Shown here: in pieces, positions 8,686-16,687 of the stretch
Layout: each line of letters starts with the position of its first letter
Numbering within the stretch: position 1 is the first letter of the stretch
NCBI RefSeq assembly: GCF_041053055.1
Contig: NZ_CP163443.1
Span: forward strand, 8,539,001-8,603,000
Source: Streptomyces sp. R41
Lineage (GTDB): Bacteria; Actinomycetota; Actinomycetes; Streptomycetales; Streptomycetaceae
DNA length: 64,000 nucleotides
Direction of reading: 5' to 3'
Notes under the pieces: model-generated
What the model saw: the letters and a program-made list of their open reading frames with translations, nothing else
Database searches by the model: none
Told to the model about the DNA's origin: nothing
Made by a program: the position numbers and the translations under genes

Positions 8686-9402
8686 GTGCTGGATTACGAC
8701 AAGGAAGCGGACGAGTACGACGCGACGCAGGGCGGCGAGCCCCGGGCCGCCGCGGCCGCCGACGCGGTGCTCGGCCTCGTCCCCGAGGGCGCGCGCAGCC
8801 TGCTCGACGTCGCGTGCGGCACCGGGATCGCGACGCGGCACCTCGCCGCCGGGCGGCCGGGGCTGCGGGTGACGGGCGCGGACGCCGCGCACGGCATGGC
8901 GCGGATGGCGGCCGCGCGCCTCCCGGGTGCCGTCATCCTCGCCGACTCCCGTCAACTACCTTTCACCGAGGGCTCGTTCGACGCCGTGTCCGTCGTCTGG
9001 CTGCTGCATCTGCTGGACGACGCGGCGCCCGTCGTCGCCGAGGCAGCGCGCGTCCTGCGCCCCGGCGGCGTCCTCGTCACCACCGTCGACAAGGCCGCCT
9101 CCCACCACGTGGGCAGCGACATCGACGCACTCGCCGCGCCCTACCGCGAGGAGCGAGCCACGGACGAGGCCGAACTCGTCACGGCGTACGCCGCCGAGCA
9201 CGGCCTGCTCCCGAGCGGTACGGCCCGGTTCCGGGGCCACGGCCAGGGACGGATCCCGCGCCGCCTGGCCCGCTGCGTCCGGGACGGCGAGATCTACGCG
9301 GCCGGCGGCACCACGCTCGCCGAGCGCATCGAGGCGCTCCCGGACCCGGACTCACCGCGCCCGGACCCCGAGTTCACGCTGCGGGCGTTCCGGAAGGCCT
9401 GA
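8686..9402 (+). CDS. Class I SAM-dependent methyltransferase
   Basis: A 238-residue methyltransferase of the Rossmann-like class. SAM-binding motif I is LLDVACGTGIATRHLA, the acidic residue of motif II is in VTGADAAHGMARMA, and the post-I and motif III regions are FDAVSVVWLLHLLDD and VLRPGGVLVTTVDKA. The substrate is unknown; the layout is that of UbiE/Methyltransf_11 small-molecule enzymes. The GTG at 8686 opens with VLDYDKEADEYD, the usual leader of this group. It follows the pterin dehydratase by six bases. It converges on the gene at 9447, with a shared hairpin in the 44-base gap. Confidence 0.85.
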   Translation: MLDYDKEADEYDATQGGEPRAAAAADAVLGLVPEGARSLLDVACGTGIATRHLAAGRPGLRVTGADAAHGMARMAAARLPGAVILADSRQLPFTEGSFDAVSVVWLLHLLDDAAPVVAEAARVLRPGGVLVTTVDKAASHHVGSDIDALAAPYREERATDEAELVTAYAAEHGLLPSGTARFRGHGQGRIPRRLARCVRDGEIYAAGGTTLAERIEALPDPDSPRPDPEFTLRAFRKA

Positions 9403-9430
9403 CCTGACGCGCGGCCGTTCCCGAAGGCCG

Positions 9431-9452
9431 GCTTGAGCACCCCTGCTCAAGC
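9431..9452. terminator. Hairpin between convergent genes
   Basis: A perfect nine-base stem, GCTTGAGCA and TGCTCAAGC, with a CCCC loop lies between two convergent genes. It overlaps the stop codon of the minus-strand gene at 9447. No T-run follows, as is usual in Streptomyces. It probably terminates both transcripts. Confidence 0.65.
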
Positions 9453-9935
9453 AGCTCCCCGCCGCGTGAACTCCATGACCCAGTTGGTCACCCACGTCCT
9501 CTCCCCGTCCACGGAGAACGCCTGCTCCCAACGCGCCGTGGTCTCCGAGATCCCCGACCACAGGAACCGCACCCGCACGTCCTTCCCGTCGTGCGTGTCG
9601 TCCCCGTAGAACTCGCCCCGGCCATCCGTGAATCGACCGATCACCGGCGGGAACAGCCTGCCGCTGCGGCTGGAGGACCAGTTCAGGGACCACTCGCGCG
9701 CCGCGGGGTCGAAGAGCCGCAGGGTGAGTCCCGTCCAGCCCTGCTCCGGCACCGCCAACTCGTCGACGTTCGCGGCCCCGTCGAACAGACTCCAGCAGCG
9801 GTTGGTGGCCGGGAACTCCTCCCAGTCGCTGTCGGCGTCGAGGAAGTCGGCTCGGCGGCGGTTGAGGACGTCCCACTCGCCGTGGAAGAAGTCGAAGTCG
9901 TGCGGAGTGCTGGTGCTGTCGTGTGCGCTGCTCAT
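9447..9935 (-). CDS. Conserved hypothetical protein (DUF1579-like beta-barrel)
   Basis: A 162-residue soluble protein without signal or membrane segment. The N-terminal FDFFHGEWDVLNRR and the later EWSLNWSSSRSG, GEFYGDDTHDGK and SETTARWEQAFS segments resemble small lipocalin-like beta-barrels of the DUF1579 type, usually of unknown function. Its ATG overlaps the stop of the upstream gene (ATGA), so the two are translationally coupled. The pair is divergent from a WYL/YafY-type regulator that probably controls it. Fold assignment is tentative. Confidence 0.7.
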   Translation of the reverse strand: MSSAHDSTSTPHDFDFFHGEWDVLNRRRADFLDADSDWEEFPATNRCWSLFDGAANVDELAVPEQGWTGLTLRLFDPAAREWSLNWSSSRSGRLFPPVIGRFTDGRGEFYGDDTHDGKDVRVRFLWSGISETTARWEQAFSVDGERTWVTNWVMEFTRRGAA

Positions 9936-10411
9936 GAGCGGTCTCCTGTGGTGCCCTCGGGAAGAGAGTCCGCGAGGTAGGCGTCGAGGTCGGGGACGTC
10001 GGGCGCGAGCATGTGCCGCACCCAGGCGTCGCGTTCGTGCAGGATCGGCGGCAGCTCCCAGACGCAGCCGATCCACGGCAGGTCGGGCGTGATGAAGTGC
10101 GTCGGGTCCCGGTCCGGGCACCCGAGCACCGGCTGGCCCGCCGACGCGCCCCGGAAGTGCAGGACGTTGTCCCACACCCAGCTGTACGCGTTGAGGTACG
10201 CGCCGTCGTCGCCGCCCCGGTGCAGGACGACGAAGGTCGCGGGCGGGGTGCCGTCCGGCTCCGGGAGCAGCTTCGGGAGCATCGCGTAGGCCGCCTGCTC
10301 CACCTCGGGCGCGATACCCGCCGGATCGGCGGTGACGTGGTAGCGCTTGATCCGCCGCCCGGCCACCTCGATGGGCGGCGGCACGGTCAGCAGTTTCTCC
10401 AAGAAGGCCAT
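9932..10411 (-). CDS. Conserved hypothetical protein
   Basis: A 159-residue cytosolic protein that I cannot assign to a characterised family. Visible features are an AFLEKLLTVPPP N-terminus, a central TFVVLHRGGDDGAYLNAYSW segment and aromatic-rich WVWDNVLHFRG and DLPWIGCVWELPPI stretches. It overlaps by four bases the downstream DUF1579-like gene and is divergent from the regulator at 10474, with a clean palindrome between them. This gives a two-gene operon under a local WYL regulator. It looks intact and well conserved in codon use. Confidence 0.7.
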   Translation of the reverse strand: MAFLEKLLTVPPPIEVAGRRIKRYHVTADPAGIAPEVEQAAYAMLPKLLPEPDGTPPATFVVLHRGGDDGAYLNAYSWVWDNVLHFRGASAGQPVLGCPDRDPTHFITPDLPWIGCVWELPPILHERDAWVRHMLAPDVPDLDAYLADSLPEGTTGDRS

Positions 10412-10434
10412 GCGAGGAAGCTAGGTCCGCTTTC

Positions 10435-10451
10435 CTGACACCTTCTGTCAG
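10435..10451. promoter_or_regulatory. Probable operator of the WYL regulator
   Basis: CTGACA, five bases, TGTCAG: a perfect six-base dyad centred between the divergent regulator (10474) and the hypothetical-protein operon (10411). Its position close to both starts fits an autoregulated operator for the YafY-type regulator. Confidence 0.55.
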
Positions 10452-10473
10452 TGAAGTCTGGGATTCTGGAGCG

Positions 10474-11421
10474 GTGAAATCAGCGCGGCTCGTCTCGATC
10501 CTCCTGCTCCTGCAGACCCGCGGCCGGATGACCGCCGCCCAGCTCGCCGAGGAGCTCGACGTCTCGGTGCGCACCATCTACCGGGACGTCGAGGCGCTGA
10601 GCACGGCCGGCGTCCCGCTGTACGGCGACGCCGGCCACGCGGGCGGCTACCAGCTCCTCGACGGCTACCGCACCCGCCTCACCGGCCTCACCACCGACGA
10701 GGCCGAGGCCCTCTTCCTCGCGGGCGTCCCCGGACCCGCCGCCGAGCTCGGCCTCGGCTCGGTCCTCGCCGCGGCCCAGTTGAAGGTGCGCGCCGCCCTC
10801 CCGCACGAGCTGCGCGCGCACGCCGACCGGATCAGCGGCCGCTTCCACCTGGACGCGCCCGGCTGGTACGCGGACGCCGACGAGACCCCGCACCTGCCCA
10901 CCGTCGCCGACGCCGTCTGGAACAGCCGTGTCCTGCGCGTCCGGTACCGCCGCTGGCGCGAGCCCACCGACGTGGAGCGCCGCCTGGAGCCGTACGGCCT
11001 CGTCCTGAAGGCGGGCCGCTGGTACGTCGTCGCGGGGCCGGGGCCGCGTACGTTCCGCGTCGACCAGATCCTTGAAATCGCCCCGCCCGAGGAGGAGTTC
11101 ACCCGTCCCGGGGACTTCGATCTCGCCGCGTACTGGTCGGCGTACCAGAGGGACTTCCTCGATCGGCTGCACCGAGCGGAGGCGGTCGTCCGACTCGCAC
11201 CGGGAACTCGACTGAGCGGCCCCATGGCTCACGCCGTGCAGGTCAATGGCCGTACGGACAAGGATGGTTGGACACGTGCGACCGTCCCCATCGAGTCCGT
11301 GGACCACGCCCACCACGACTTCCTCCGCCTCGGTGCGGACATCGAGGTGCTCGAACCGGCGGAGCTGCGGGAGAGGATCGCGGCGACGGTGATCGCACTG
11401 GCGCGCATGTATGCGGGGTAG
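10474..11421 (+). CDS. YafY-type transcriptional regulator (HTH-WYL)
   Basis: A 315-residue regulator. Residues 1-60 are an HTH_11 winged helix (RLVSILLLLQTRGRMTAAQL, then VSVRTIYRDVEALSTAGVPL). A middle linker domain contains TGLTTDEAEALFLAG, and the WYL effector domain is marked by LKAGRWYVVAG followed by FRVDQILE. WYL domains bind small ligands or nucleic acid and switch DNA binding. The GTG start at 10474 follows the palindrome at 10435-10451. It is divergent from the two-gene hypothetical operon, its likely target. The protein looks full length. Confidence 0.88.
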   Translation: MKSARLVSILLLLQTRGRMTAAQLAEELDVSVRTIYRDVEALSTAGVPLYGDAGHAGGYQLLDGYRTRLTGLTTDEAEALFLAGVPGPAAELGLGSVLAAAQLKVRAALPHELRAHADRISGRFHLDAPGWYADADETPHLPTVADAVWNSRVLRVRYRRWREPTDVERRLEPYGLVLKAGRWYVVAGPGPRTFRVDQILEIAPPEEEFTRPGDFDLAAYWSAYQRDFLDRLHRAEAVVRLAPGTRLSGPMAHAVQVNGRTDKDGWTRATVPIESVDHAHHDFLRLGADIEVLEPAELRERIAATVIALARMYAG

Positions 11422-11509
11422 AGAGCGCTTGCCTATGGGCGGCAACTCCCTTGTGTCCAGCGGCAACTGAGGGAACAGAAGCAGTCTGTCCTCTCAGGAG
11501 GTAGTCACC

Positions 11510-11995
11510 GTGCAGCACCCGCACAGGCAGCACCGCAGACGCGCGATCGGATCGGCGATGGCGGCCACCGCCGCCCTCATCGCCGCCGGGCTCGCCGCCC
11601 TCGGCACCGGCTCGGCCCAGGCCGCCACCGCCCGTCAGGTCGAAGCCCTCGACCGGGGTGTCGTCAGCGTCCACACCGACAGCGGCGACCTCGTCAGCTG
11701 GCGCTGGCTCGGCACCGATCCGAACGACGTGTCGTTCAACGTCTACCGAGCCGGTACGAAGGTCAACTCGACCCCGATCACCGGCTCGACGAACTACTTC
11801 CACTCCGGCGCGCCCGCCCAGGCCGACTACACGGTCCGCGCGATCGTGAACGGCGTCGAGCAGGCCGACTCGGTCCACGCGATCCAGTTCCGTAGGGGCT
11901 ACAAGGACGTGCCGATCACCCCGCCTGCCGGAGGCACGACGCCCGACGGAGTCGCGTACACCTACGAGGCCAATGACGCCTCCGTCGGCGACCTA
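11510..11995 (+). pseudogene. Rhamnogalacturonan lyase (PL11, YesW-like), truncated by an IS element
   Basis: The GTG at 11510 follows AGGAGG and opens a secreted protein: a twin-Arg-like, Ala-rich signal peptide ending about GSAQAA, then residues VEALDRGVVSVHT, SWRWLGTDPNDVSFNVYR and DGVAYTYEANDASVGDL. These match the start of PL11 rhamnogalacturonan lyases, secreted enzymes of about 600 residues that cleave pectin. Homology stops after VGDL, where the next residues should be a calcium-binding DGDG repeat. Instead the frame reads two more codons and stops inside an IS630-family end. Only about a quarter of the enzyme is left and no catalytic domain, so it is inactive. The missing 3' part is not in the window. 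Confidence 0.85.
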
Positions 11996-12213
11996 GTGCT
12001 GTGACCGCATAGGTTCGCCGGGTCGGCGGTCGTGGCGGTTGGATGTGCGGTGACATCCGATCCGACCGCTGGAGGCGCGGTGGCCGAGCCCGTCCGTGTG
12101 CGCAGACTGACCGACCACGAGGGGCAGAAGCTGCAGCAGATCGTGCGCCGGGGCAGCACGAGTTCGGTGCGCTACCGGCGGGCGATGATGCTGCTGGCCT
12201 CCGCTGGAGGGGG
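11994..12213 (+). mobile_element. IS630-family element, left end and transposase N-terminus
   Basis: Inserted at a TA dinucleotide (11994-11995) in the lyase gene. The terminal repeat GTGCTGTGACCGCATAGG recurs, with A for G and G for A, at the end of a second element at 20876. A GTG at 12080 opens a transposase N-terminus with RRLTDHEGQKLQQIVRRG and RYRRAMMLLASAGG, the helix-turn-helix of IS630-type transposases. Homology ends near 12213, so the catalytic DDE domain and the right end are missing. The TA target fits the known IS630/Tc1 habit. Confidence 0.8.
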
Positions 12214-12283
12214 CACCGGCAGCGGATGATCAGGCGGATCCCGGCCGGCCCGCGGAGCGGGTATGTGCGGCGCTGATGTGTCC

Positions 12284-13327
12284 TCAGACGCCCGCTTCCA
12301 CCAGGTCGTCGGTATGGAAGGTGCGGCGGTAGGAGGCGGGTGAGACACCGAAGGCGGTGCGCATGTGGGCGCGCAGGGAGTTGGCGGAGCCGAAGCCACA
12401 GCGGTGGGCGACCAGGTCGATGGACAGGTCGGTGGTCTCCAGCAACTGCTTGGCCAGTTCCAGGCGTTGCGCGGTGAGCCACTGCACGGGGGTCATGCCG
12501 ACCTCGTCGCGGAAGCGGCGGGTGAAGGAGCGCAGGCTCATCCGGGCGTGTTCGGCCAGGCGGTTCAGGGAGAGGGGTTCGCCGAGGTGTTCCAGGGCCC
12601 AGGCGCGGGTGGCGGTGGTGGTGGCGACGGTGGGTTCGGGCACCGGGCGGTCGATGTACTGGGCCTGGCCGCCGTCCCGCCAGGGCGGGACGACGCACAT
12701 GCGGGCGGCGCGGTTGGCGGCGGCGGCGCCGTGGTCGCGGCGGATCATGTGCAGGCACAGGTCGACGCCGGCGGCGACGCCCGCGGAGGTCAGGACGTCG
12801 CCGTCGTCGACGAAGAGGACCTCCTCGTCGACCTTGACGCGGGGGTAGGCGCGGCGGAACTCGGGGGCGAGGTTCCAGTGGGTGGTGGCGGGCCGGCCGT
12901 CGAGGAGGCCCGCGGCGGCCAGGACGTAGGAGCCGGTGCAGATGGACACCAGGCGGGTGCCGGGCCGGATGCCGGCGATGGCCGCGGTGACCTCGGGCGG
13001 CAGCGGGCCGCCGCGGCCCAGCTCGGGCATGGCGTGCGTGGGCGGGACGATCACGGTGTCCGCGGCGGCCAGGGCCTCGGGACCGGCCGCGGGCTGCACG
13101 GTGAACCCGGCGTCGCTGAGGACCGGGGCGCCGTCGGCGGTGCAGACGGTGACCTCGTACAGCGGGCGTGAGCCGGCGTCCAGGACGCTGCCGAAGACGC
13201 GGGAGGGGATGCCGAGTTCGAAGGGCGGGACGCCGGGCAGGGCGAGGACGGCGATGCGGTGCCGCCCGGCCGCGTCGGCGCTCGGGTCGGGGCGGGGGTC
13301 GGTGCACGGCCACTGCATCTCGCTCAT
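12284..13327 (-). CDS. GlxA-family transcriptional regulator (DJ-1/PfpI + AraC HTH)
   Basis: A 347-residue regulator. Residues about 22-190 are a DJ-1/PfpI amidotransferase-like sensor (IAVLALPGVPPFELGIPSRV, with VSICTGSYVLAAAGLLDG at the usual nucleophile elbow). Residues about 230-340 are a double AraC helix-turn-helix (LSLNRLAEHARMSLRSFTRR and HRCGFGSANSLRAHMR). Members sense nitrogen compounds, stress or metabolites; this one's ligand is unknown. It is divergent from a quinone oxidoreductase gene, with AraC-style direct repeats in the 136-base gap. This suggests that it controls the oxidoreductase and itself. Confidence 0.9.
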   Translation of the reverse strand: MSEMQWPCTDPRPDPSADAAGRHRIAVLALPGVPPFELGIPSRVFGSVLDAGSRPLYEVTVCTADGAPVLSDAGFTVQPAAGPEALAAADTVIVPPTHAMPELGRGGPLPPEVTAAIAGIRPGTRLVSICTGSYVLAAAGLLDGRPATTHWNLAPEFRRAYPRVKVDEEVLFVDDGDVLTSAGVAAGVDLCLHMIRRDHGAAAANRAARMCVVPPWRDGGQAQYIDRPVPEPTVATTTATRAWALEHLGEPLSLNRLAEHARMSLRSFTRRFRDEVGMTPVQWLTAQRLELAKQLLETTDLSIDLVAHRCGFGSANSLRAHMRTAFGVSPASYRRTFHTDDLVEAGV

Positions 13328-13372
13328 GGCCAGATCCTGTCACATAGTGGCCAGACGGCCAACACCATGGTG
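13327..13372. promoter_or_regulatory. AraC-type direct repeats in the divergent promoter
   Basis: TGGCCAGA occurs at 13327-13334 and again at 13348-13355, exactly 21 bases apart (two helical turns), as expected for an AraC-family dimer. The second copy is also half of the dyad TGGCC-AGAC-GGCCA (13348-13361). A perfect palindrome CACCATGGTG follows at 13363-13372. The first repeat covers the GlxA start codon, so binding could also repress the regulator. Confidence 0.5.
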
Positions 13373-13463
13373 GGGGCGGGTGCCGGATCGTGGACTGCGT
13401 CGCGCCGGGAAGGGCCCGGGCGGCCGGTATCCGATCAAGACGGAAAAGAGTGAGGCGGACAGC

Positions 13464-14390
13464 ATGCGTGCGGTGGTCGTGGAGCAGTGGGGCGGACCGG
13501 AGGTGCTCGTGGAGCGTGAGGTCGCCCGGCCCGAGCCGGGACTGAACGAGGTCCTGGTGCGGGTCCACGCGGCCGGTGTGAACCCGGTGGACTTCAAGAC
13601 CCGGGCCAGCGGGGCCCTGATCGAGTGGGGCGAGGTCCCGGCGGTCGGCTGGGACGTCTCCGGCACCGTGGAGGCCGTCGGACCGGGCGTGGGGATGTTC
13701 CGCCCCGGGGACGAGGTGTACGGCATGCCGCTGTTCCCGCGGCAGGCCGGCGCCTACGCCGAGTACGTCGTCGCCCCGGCCCGCCACCTCGCGCCCAAGC
13801 CGGCGAACCTCACCCACGTGCAGGCGGCGGCGCTGCCGCTGGCCGCGCTGACCGCCTGGCAGGCCCTGGTGGACACCGCCGGGGTGCGCGCCGGTGAGCG
13901 GGTGCTGGTGCACGCGTCGGCCGGCGGGGTCGGCCACCTGGCCGTGCAGATCGCCAAGGCCCGCGGCGCGTACGTCATCGGCACGGCCAGCGCCGGCAAG
14001 CACGACCTGCTGCGGCAGCTGGGCGCGGACGAGGTGATCGACTACCGCACGGTCCGCTTCGAGGACGCCGTCGGGGACGTGGACGTGGTGCTGGACGGGC
14101 TCGGCGGCCAGAACGCCGAGCGGTCCCTGACGGTGCTGCGCCCGGGCGGCCGGCTGATCACCCTGCCCGGCCCCGACGACGTCCCCGCCGACGTCCCCGG
14201 CCACGTGCGGGCGGTGTGGATGCTGGTCGAGCCCGACCACCTGGGTCTGCGCGAGATCGCCGCCCTGGCCGAGCGGGGCGCGCTCACGCCCGTGGTCGAG
14301 ACCGTCGTCCCGCTGGCCGAGGCCGCGAAGGCGCACGAGATCGGCGAGCAGGGCCGCACCACCGGGAAGATCGTCCTGAGCGTCGCCTGA
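13464..14390 (+). CDS. Zinc-independent NADP-dependent quinone oxidoreductase (MDR family)
   Basis: A 308-residue medium-chain dehydrogenase/reductase. The N-terminal GroES-like half carries VHAAGVNPVDFKTR and GWDVSGTVEAVGPGV. The nucleotide-binding half carries VHASAGGVGHLAVQIAK, LGADEVIDYRT and VVLDGLGGQNAERSL. These mark quinone reductases that transfer hydride from NADPH to quinones or enones; the zinc ligands of alcohol dehydrogenases are absent. The ATG at 13464 gives the conserved MRAVVVEQWGGPEVL start. It is divergent from a GlxA regulator and is followed by a perfect terminator hairpin. A paralogue lies at 14787. Confidence 0.9.
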   Translation: MRAVVVEQWGGPEVLVEREVARPEPGLNEVLVRVHAAGVNPVDFKTRASGALIEWGEVPAVGWDVSGTVEAVGPGVGMFRPGDEVYGMPLFPRQAGAYAEYVVAPARHLAPKPANLTHVQAAALPLAALTAWQALVDTAGVRAGERVLVHASAGGVGHLAVQIAKARGAYVIGTASAGKHDLLRQLGADEVIDYRTVRFEDAVGDVDVVLDGLGGQNAERSLTVLRPGGRLITLPGPDDVPADVPGHVRAVWMLVEPDHLGLREIAALAERGALTPVVETVVPLAEAAKAHEIGEQGRTTGKIVLSVA

Positions 14391-14441
14391 CGCCGGCCGC
14401 CCCGGCCGGGTCGGCTGCGGGCAGGTGGAGCGGGACCGGAG

Positions 14442-14465
14442 CCCCGGGACCGACCGGTCCCGGGG
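14442..14465 (+). terminator. Terminator hairpin after the quinone oxidoreductase
   Basis: Perfect ten-base stem CCCCGGGACC and GGTCCCGGGG with a GACC loop, 52 bases after the stop codon. It is very GC-rich and lacks a T-run. Confidence 0.7.
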
Positions 14466-14513
14466 TTCCGGGCGCGGCCGAACGGGACGGGGCGGACCTG
14501 CGGGCACGGCCGG

Positions 14514-14639
14514 CTGCTGTGCCGTGACCCCGCTGACGCCATGTGCGGCGAACAGTTCGCGGGCTGCGGTCATGATGCGCTCACGCTTGGCCTGCTTGGC
14601 CCGCTCGCGGCGCCCGATCGGCATGTGACCGCGTCCCAT
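14514..14639 (-). pseudogene. TetR-family regulator, truncated after the recognition helix
   Basis: The ATG at 14639, preceded by GGGAGG, opens about 42 residues of a TetR DNA-binding domain: GRRERAKQAKRERIMTAARE, LFAAHGVSGVTAQQ. After VTAQQ the protein should read IADxAD; instead homology ends abruptly and the frame runs antisense through the terminator region. Its start closely resembles that of the intact TetR at 15831 (GRRERNKQEKLDRI, ASELFAEHGVDEVTTQQ), and it faces the second quinone oxidoreductase across an AT-rich operator region. It therefore looks like the decayed original repressor of that gene. Confidence 0.75.
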
Positions 14640-14652
14640 GGGACCTCCCTTG

Positions 14653-14683
14653 AGAATAATTCTGAGTAGACTCATAATTGAGT
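14653..14683. promoter_or_regulatory. AT-rich dyads upstream of the second quinone oxidoreductase
   Basis: AGAAT-A-ATTCT (14653-14663) is followed by GAGT-AG-ACTC (14664-14673) and ACTCA-TAAT-TGAGT (14670-14683). They lie between the broken TetR start and the gene at 14787 in an unusually AT-rich stretch. Overlapping dyads of this size are typical TetR-type operators, and the intact TetR at 15831 could use them. Confidence 0.5.
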
Positions 14684-14786
14684 GCAATCGGATTAATGGA
14701 GTGAGGGCTAGGCCCCATGTCACGCCGAATTGGCTGATCTGGCCTCACGCCTGGATAAACAGGATGAAGACAAGGAGTAGCGCCCC

Positions 14787-15782
14787 ATGCGAGCGTTCGT
14801 CGTCACCAAGTACAAGGAGCCGCTGCAAGAGGCGGACGTCCCCGAACCCACCGTGGGGGAGCACGACGTGCTCGTCCGGGTGGAGGCCGCCGGACTGAAC
14901 CCGCTGGATGAGAAAATCCGCGCCGGTGAGTTCAAGCAGATCCTGCCCTACAAGCTGCCGCTGATCCTGGGCAACGACGTCGCGGGCACCGTCATCAGCG
15001 TCGGGACGGCAGTTCGCGGCTTCAAGCCCGGAGACGAGGTCTACGCCCGGCCCCACCAGGACCGCATCGGCACGTTCGCCGAGCGCATCGCCATAGCGGA
15101 AGGCGACCTGGCGCTCAAGCCCGCTTCCATCAGCATGGAAGAGGCCGGCTCGCTGCCGCTGGCGGCGCTCACGGCGTGGCAGGCGCTGGTGGAGCGCGGG
15201 AAGGTGCGGCCAGGGCAGAAGGTTCTCATCCACGCCGGCGCCGGCGGGGTCGGTTCGATCGCGATCCAACTCGCCGCACACCTCGGGGCGAGCGTCGCCA
15301 CGACCGCCAGCGGTTCCAACGCGGACTTCGTGCGCGCGCTCGGCGCGGACACGGTGATCGATTACCGCAGCCAGGACTTCGAGCAGCTCCTGACCGGCTA
15401 CGACCTGGTGCTGGACAGCCTCGGTGGTGAGAATCTCGAGAAGTCCCTGCGGGTGCTCAAGCCCGGCGGCAAGGCCATCGGGATCGCCGGTCCCCCGGAC
15501 CCCGCGTTCGCCCGCGAGGCCGGCCTGAACCCGCTGATGCGCCTCGCGGTCGCAGGCATGAGCGGCAAGATCCGCAGGCAGGCCAAGAAGCTCGGCGTGA
15601 CGTATGAGTTCCTGTTCATGCGCGCCAGCGGCGACCAGCTCCGCCAGATCACCACCCTCGTCGACCAGGGCGTGGTGCGTCCGGTCGTGGGAAAGGTGGT
15701 CGGCTTCGACCAGACCCCGCAGGCGCTGCAGTCCCTGTCCCAGGGTGGTATCCGCGGCAAGGCCGTCATCGGCAGCAGCTGA
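14787..15782 (+). CDS. NADP-dependent oxidoreductase (quinone oxidoreductase-like, MDR family)
   Basis: A 331-residue medium-chain reductase, paralogous to the gene at 13464. Landmarks are VEAAGLNPLDEKIRAG, LGNDVAGTVISVG, KVLIHAGAGGVGSIAIQLAA, GADTVIDYRSQDF and LVLDSLGGENLEKSL, without zinc ligands. The extra length comes from a segment near residues 240-280 (GMSGKIRRQAKKLGVTYEFL). A predicted role is reduction of quinones or toxic enones. AAGGAG stands ten bases before the ATG. The TetR gene at 15831 follows 48 bases later on the same strand, so regulator and target probably share a transcript. Confidence 0.9.
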   Translation: MRAFVVTKYKEPLQEADVPEPTVGEHDVLVRVEAAGLNPLDEKIRAGEFKQILPYKLPLILGNDVAGTVISVGTAVRGFKPGDEVYARPHQDRIGTFAERIAIAEGDLALKPASISMEEAGSLPLAALTAWQALVERGKVRPGQKVLIHAGAGGVGSIAIQLAAHLGASVATTASGSNADFVRALGADTVIDYRSQDFEQLLTGYDLVLDSLGGENLEKSLRVLKPGGKAIGIAGPPDPAFAREAGLNPLMRLAVAGMSGKIRRQAKKLGVTYEFLFMRASGDQLRQITTLVDQGVVRPVVGKVVGFDQTPQALQSLSQGGIRGKAVIGSS

Positions 15783-15830
15783 CCCGCCGCAACCGCGACG
15801 GGCGACACAGAACGCACGAGGACACCACCC

Positions 15831-16433
15831 ATGTCTGTCGCCTCCCAGTCGGTCGGACGGCGCGAGCGGAACAAGCAGGAGAAACTCGACCGCATCGTCG
15901 CTGCCGCCAGTGAGCTGTTCGCCGAACACGGCGTCGATGAGGTCACGACCCAGCAGATCGCGGACAAGGCCGACATCGGCACCGGGACCCTGTTCCTTTA
16001 TGCCAAGACCAAGGGCGAACTCCTCCTGCTTGTCCAGAACGCCAAGTACGTCGAAGCACTTGAGCAGGGCCGGGCGGACGCCGAGACCGTCCCAGGCGTG
16101 CTGGACGCGGTGCTGGCGATCGTCCGGCCGATCGTGGAGTGCAACCGCATCCAGATCGACAACGGACGCACCTACCTGCGAGAGATGGTCTTCGGCGACC
16201 CCGAGGAGCCCCGGCACGGCGCGGCACTGGCCATCGTCGCGCAGACCGAGGAGGCCGTCGCCGCCGTGCTGCGCCGAGACGAACGGGTCGCAGAGGGCGA
16301 CGCCGCGACGCTGGCACACATCGTGTCCGCCGTGATGTTCCTCAGCATGGCGGCAGGCGTGAACATCGCCTTGAGCGTCGAGGAGATCGTGCAGGACATC
16401 CGCAGGCAGGTCGACGTCCTGCTGCCTCGCTGA
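15831..16433 (+). CDS. TetR-family transcriptional regulator
   Basis: A 200-residue repressor of normal TetR length. The helix-turn-helix occupies residues about 10-55 (ASELFAEHGVDEVTTQQIAD, KADIGTGTLFLYAKTKGELL). The C-terminal ligand domain ends with VEEIVQDIRRQVDVLLPR. It follows an NADP-dependent oxidoreductase and probably represses it through the AT-rich dyads at 14653-14683. A truncated close relative sits on the other side of that promoter on the minus strand. This suggests that a paralogous regulator has been lost. Confidence 0.9.
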   Translation: MSVASQSVGRRERNKQEKLDRIVAAASELFAEHGVDEVTTQQIADKADIGTGTLFLYAKTKGELLLLVQNAKYVEALEQGRADAETVPGVLDAVLAIVRPIVECNRIQIDNGRTYLREMVFGDPEEPRHGAALAIVAQTEEAVAAVLRRDERVAEGDAATLAHIVSAVMFLSMAAGVNIALSVEEIVQDIRRQVDVLLPR

Positions 16434-16488
16434 AGCGCGGCCCCAGCCTCAGGCCCAGGCGACCATCCGGGTAGTCCTCGGCTGCAGC

Positions 16489-16600
16489 ATGGCCCGAATC
16501 CCCAAATGGCAGGTCATCCGGCCGTTGCTGCCCATACCGGCATGACTGGACGGGTGGGGCGGCCGGCCGGAGGACTACCGCCACCGCGTGCTGCTGGGAT
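16489..16600 (+). pseudogene. IS5-family transposase remnant
   Basis: The ATG at 16489 reads MARIPKWQVIRPLLPIPA, then a TGA where Trp is expected, then LDGWGGRPEDYRHRVLL. This is the N-terminus of IS5-type transposases found in Streptomyces, which normally read PAWLDG. After about 37 codons homology is lost. It is a short dead scrap in a mobile-element graveyard running from 16434 to 17171. Confidence 0.75.
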
Positions 16601-16687
16601 TCCGGAGATTGCCTGCCTACGTGGCGTCGAGTCCCCGTCGCACAGTCCCTGTCCGCAGGATTCCGGGTCGAGGCCCGTGTGGTGCGG

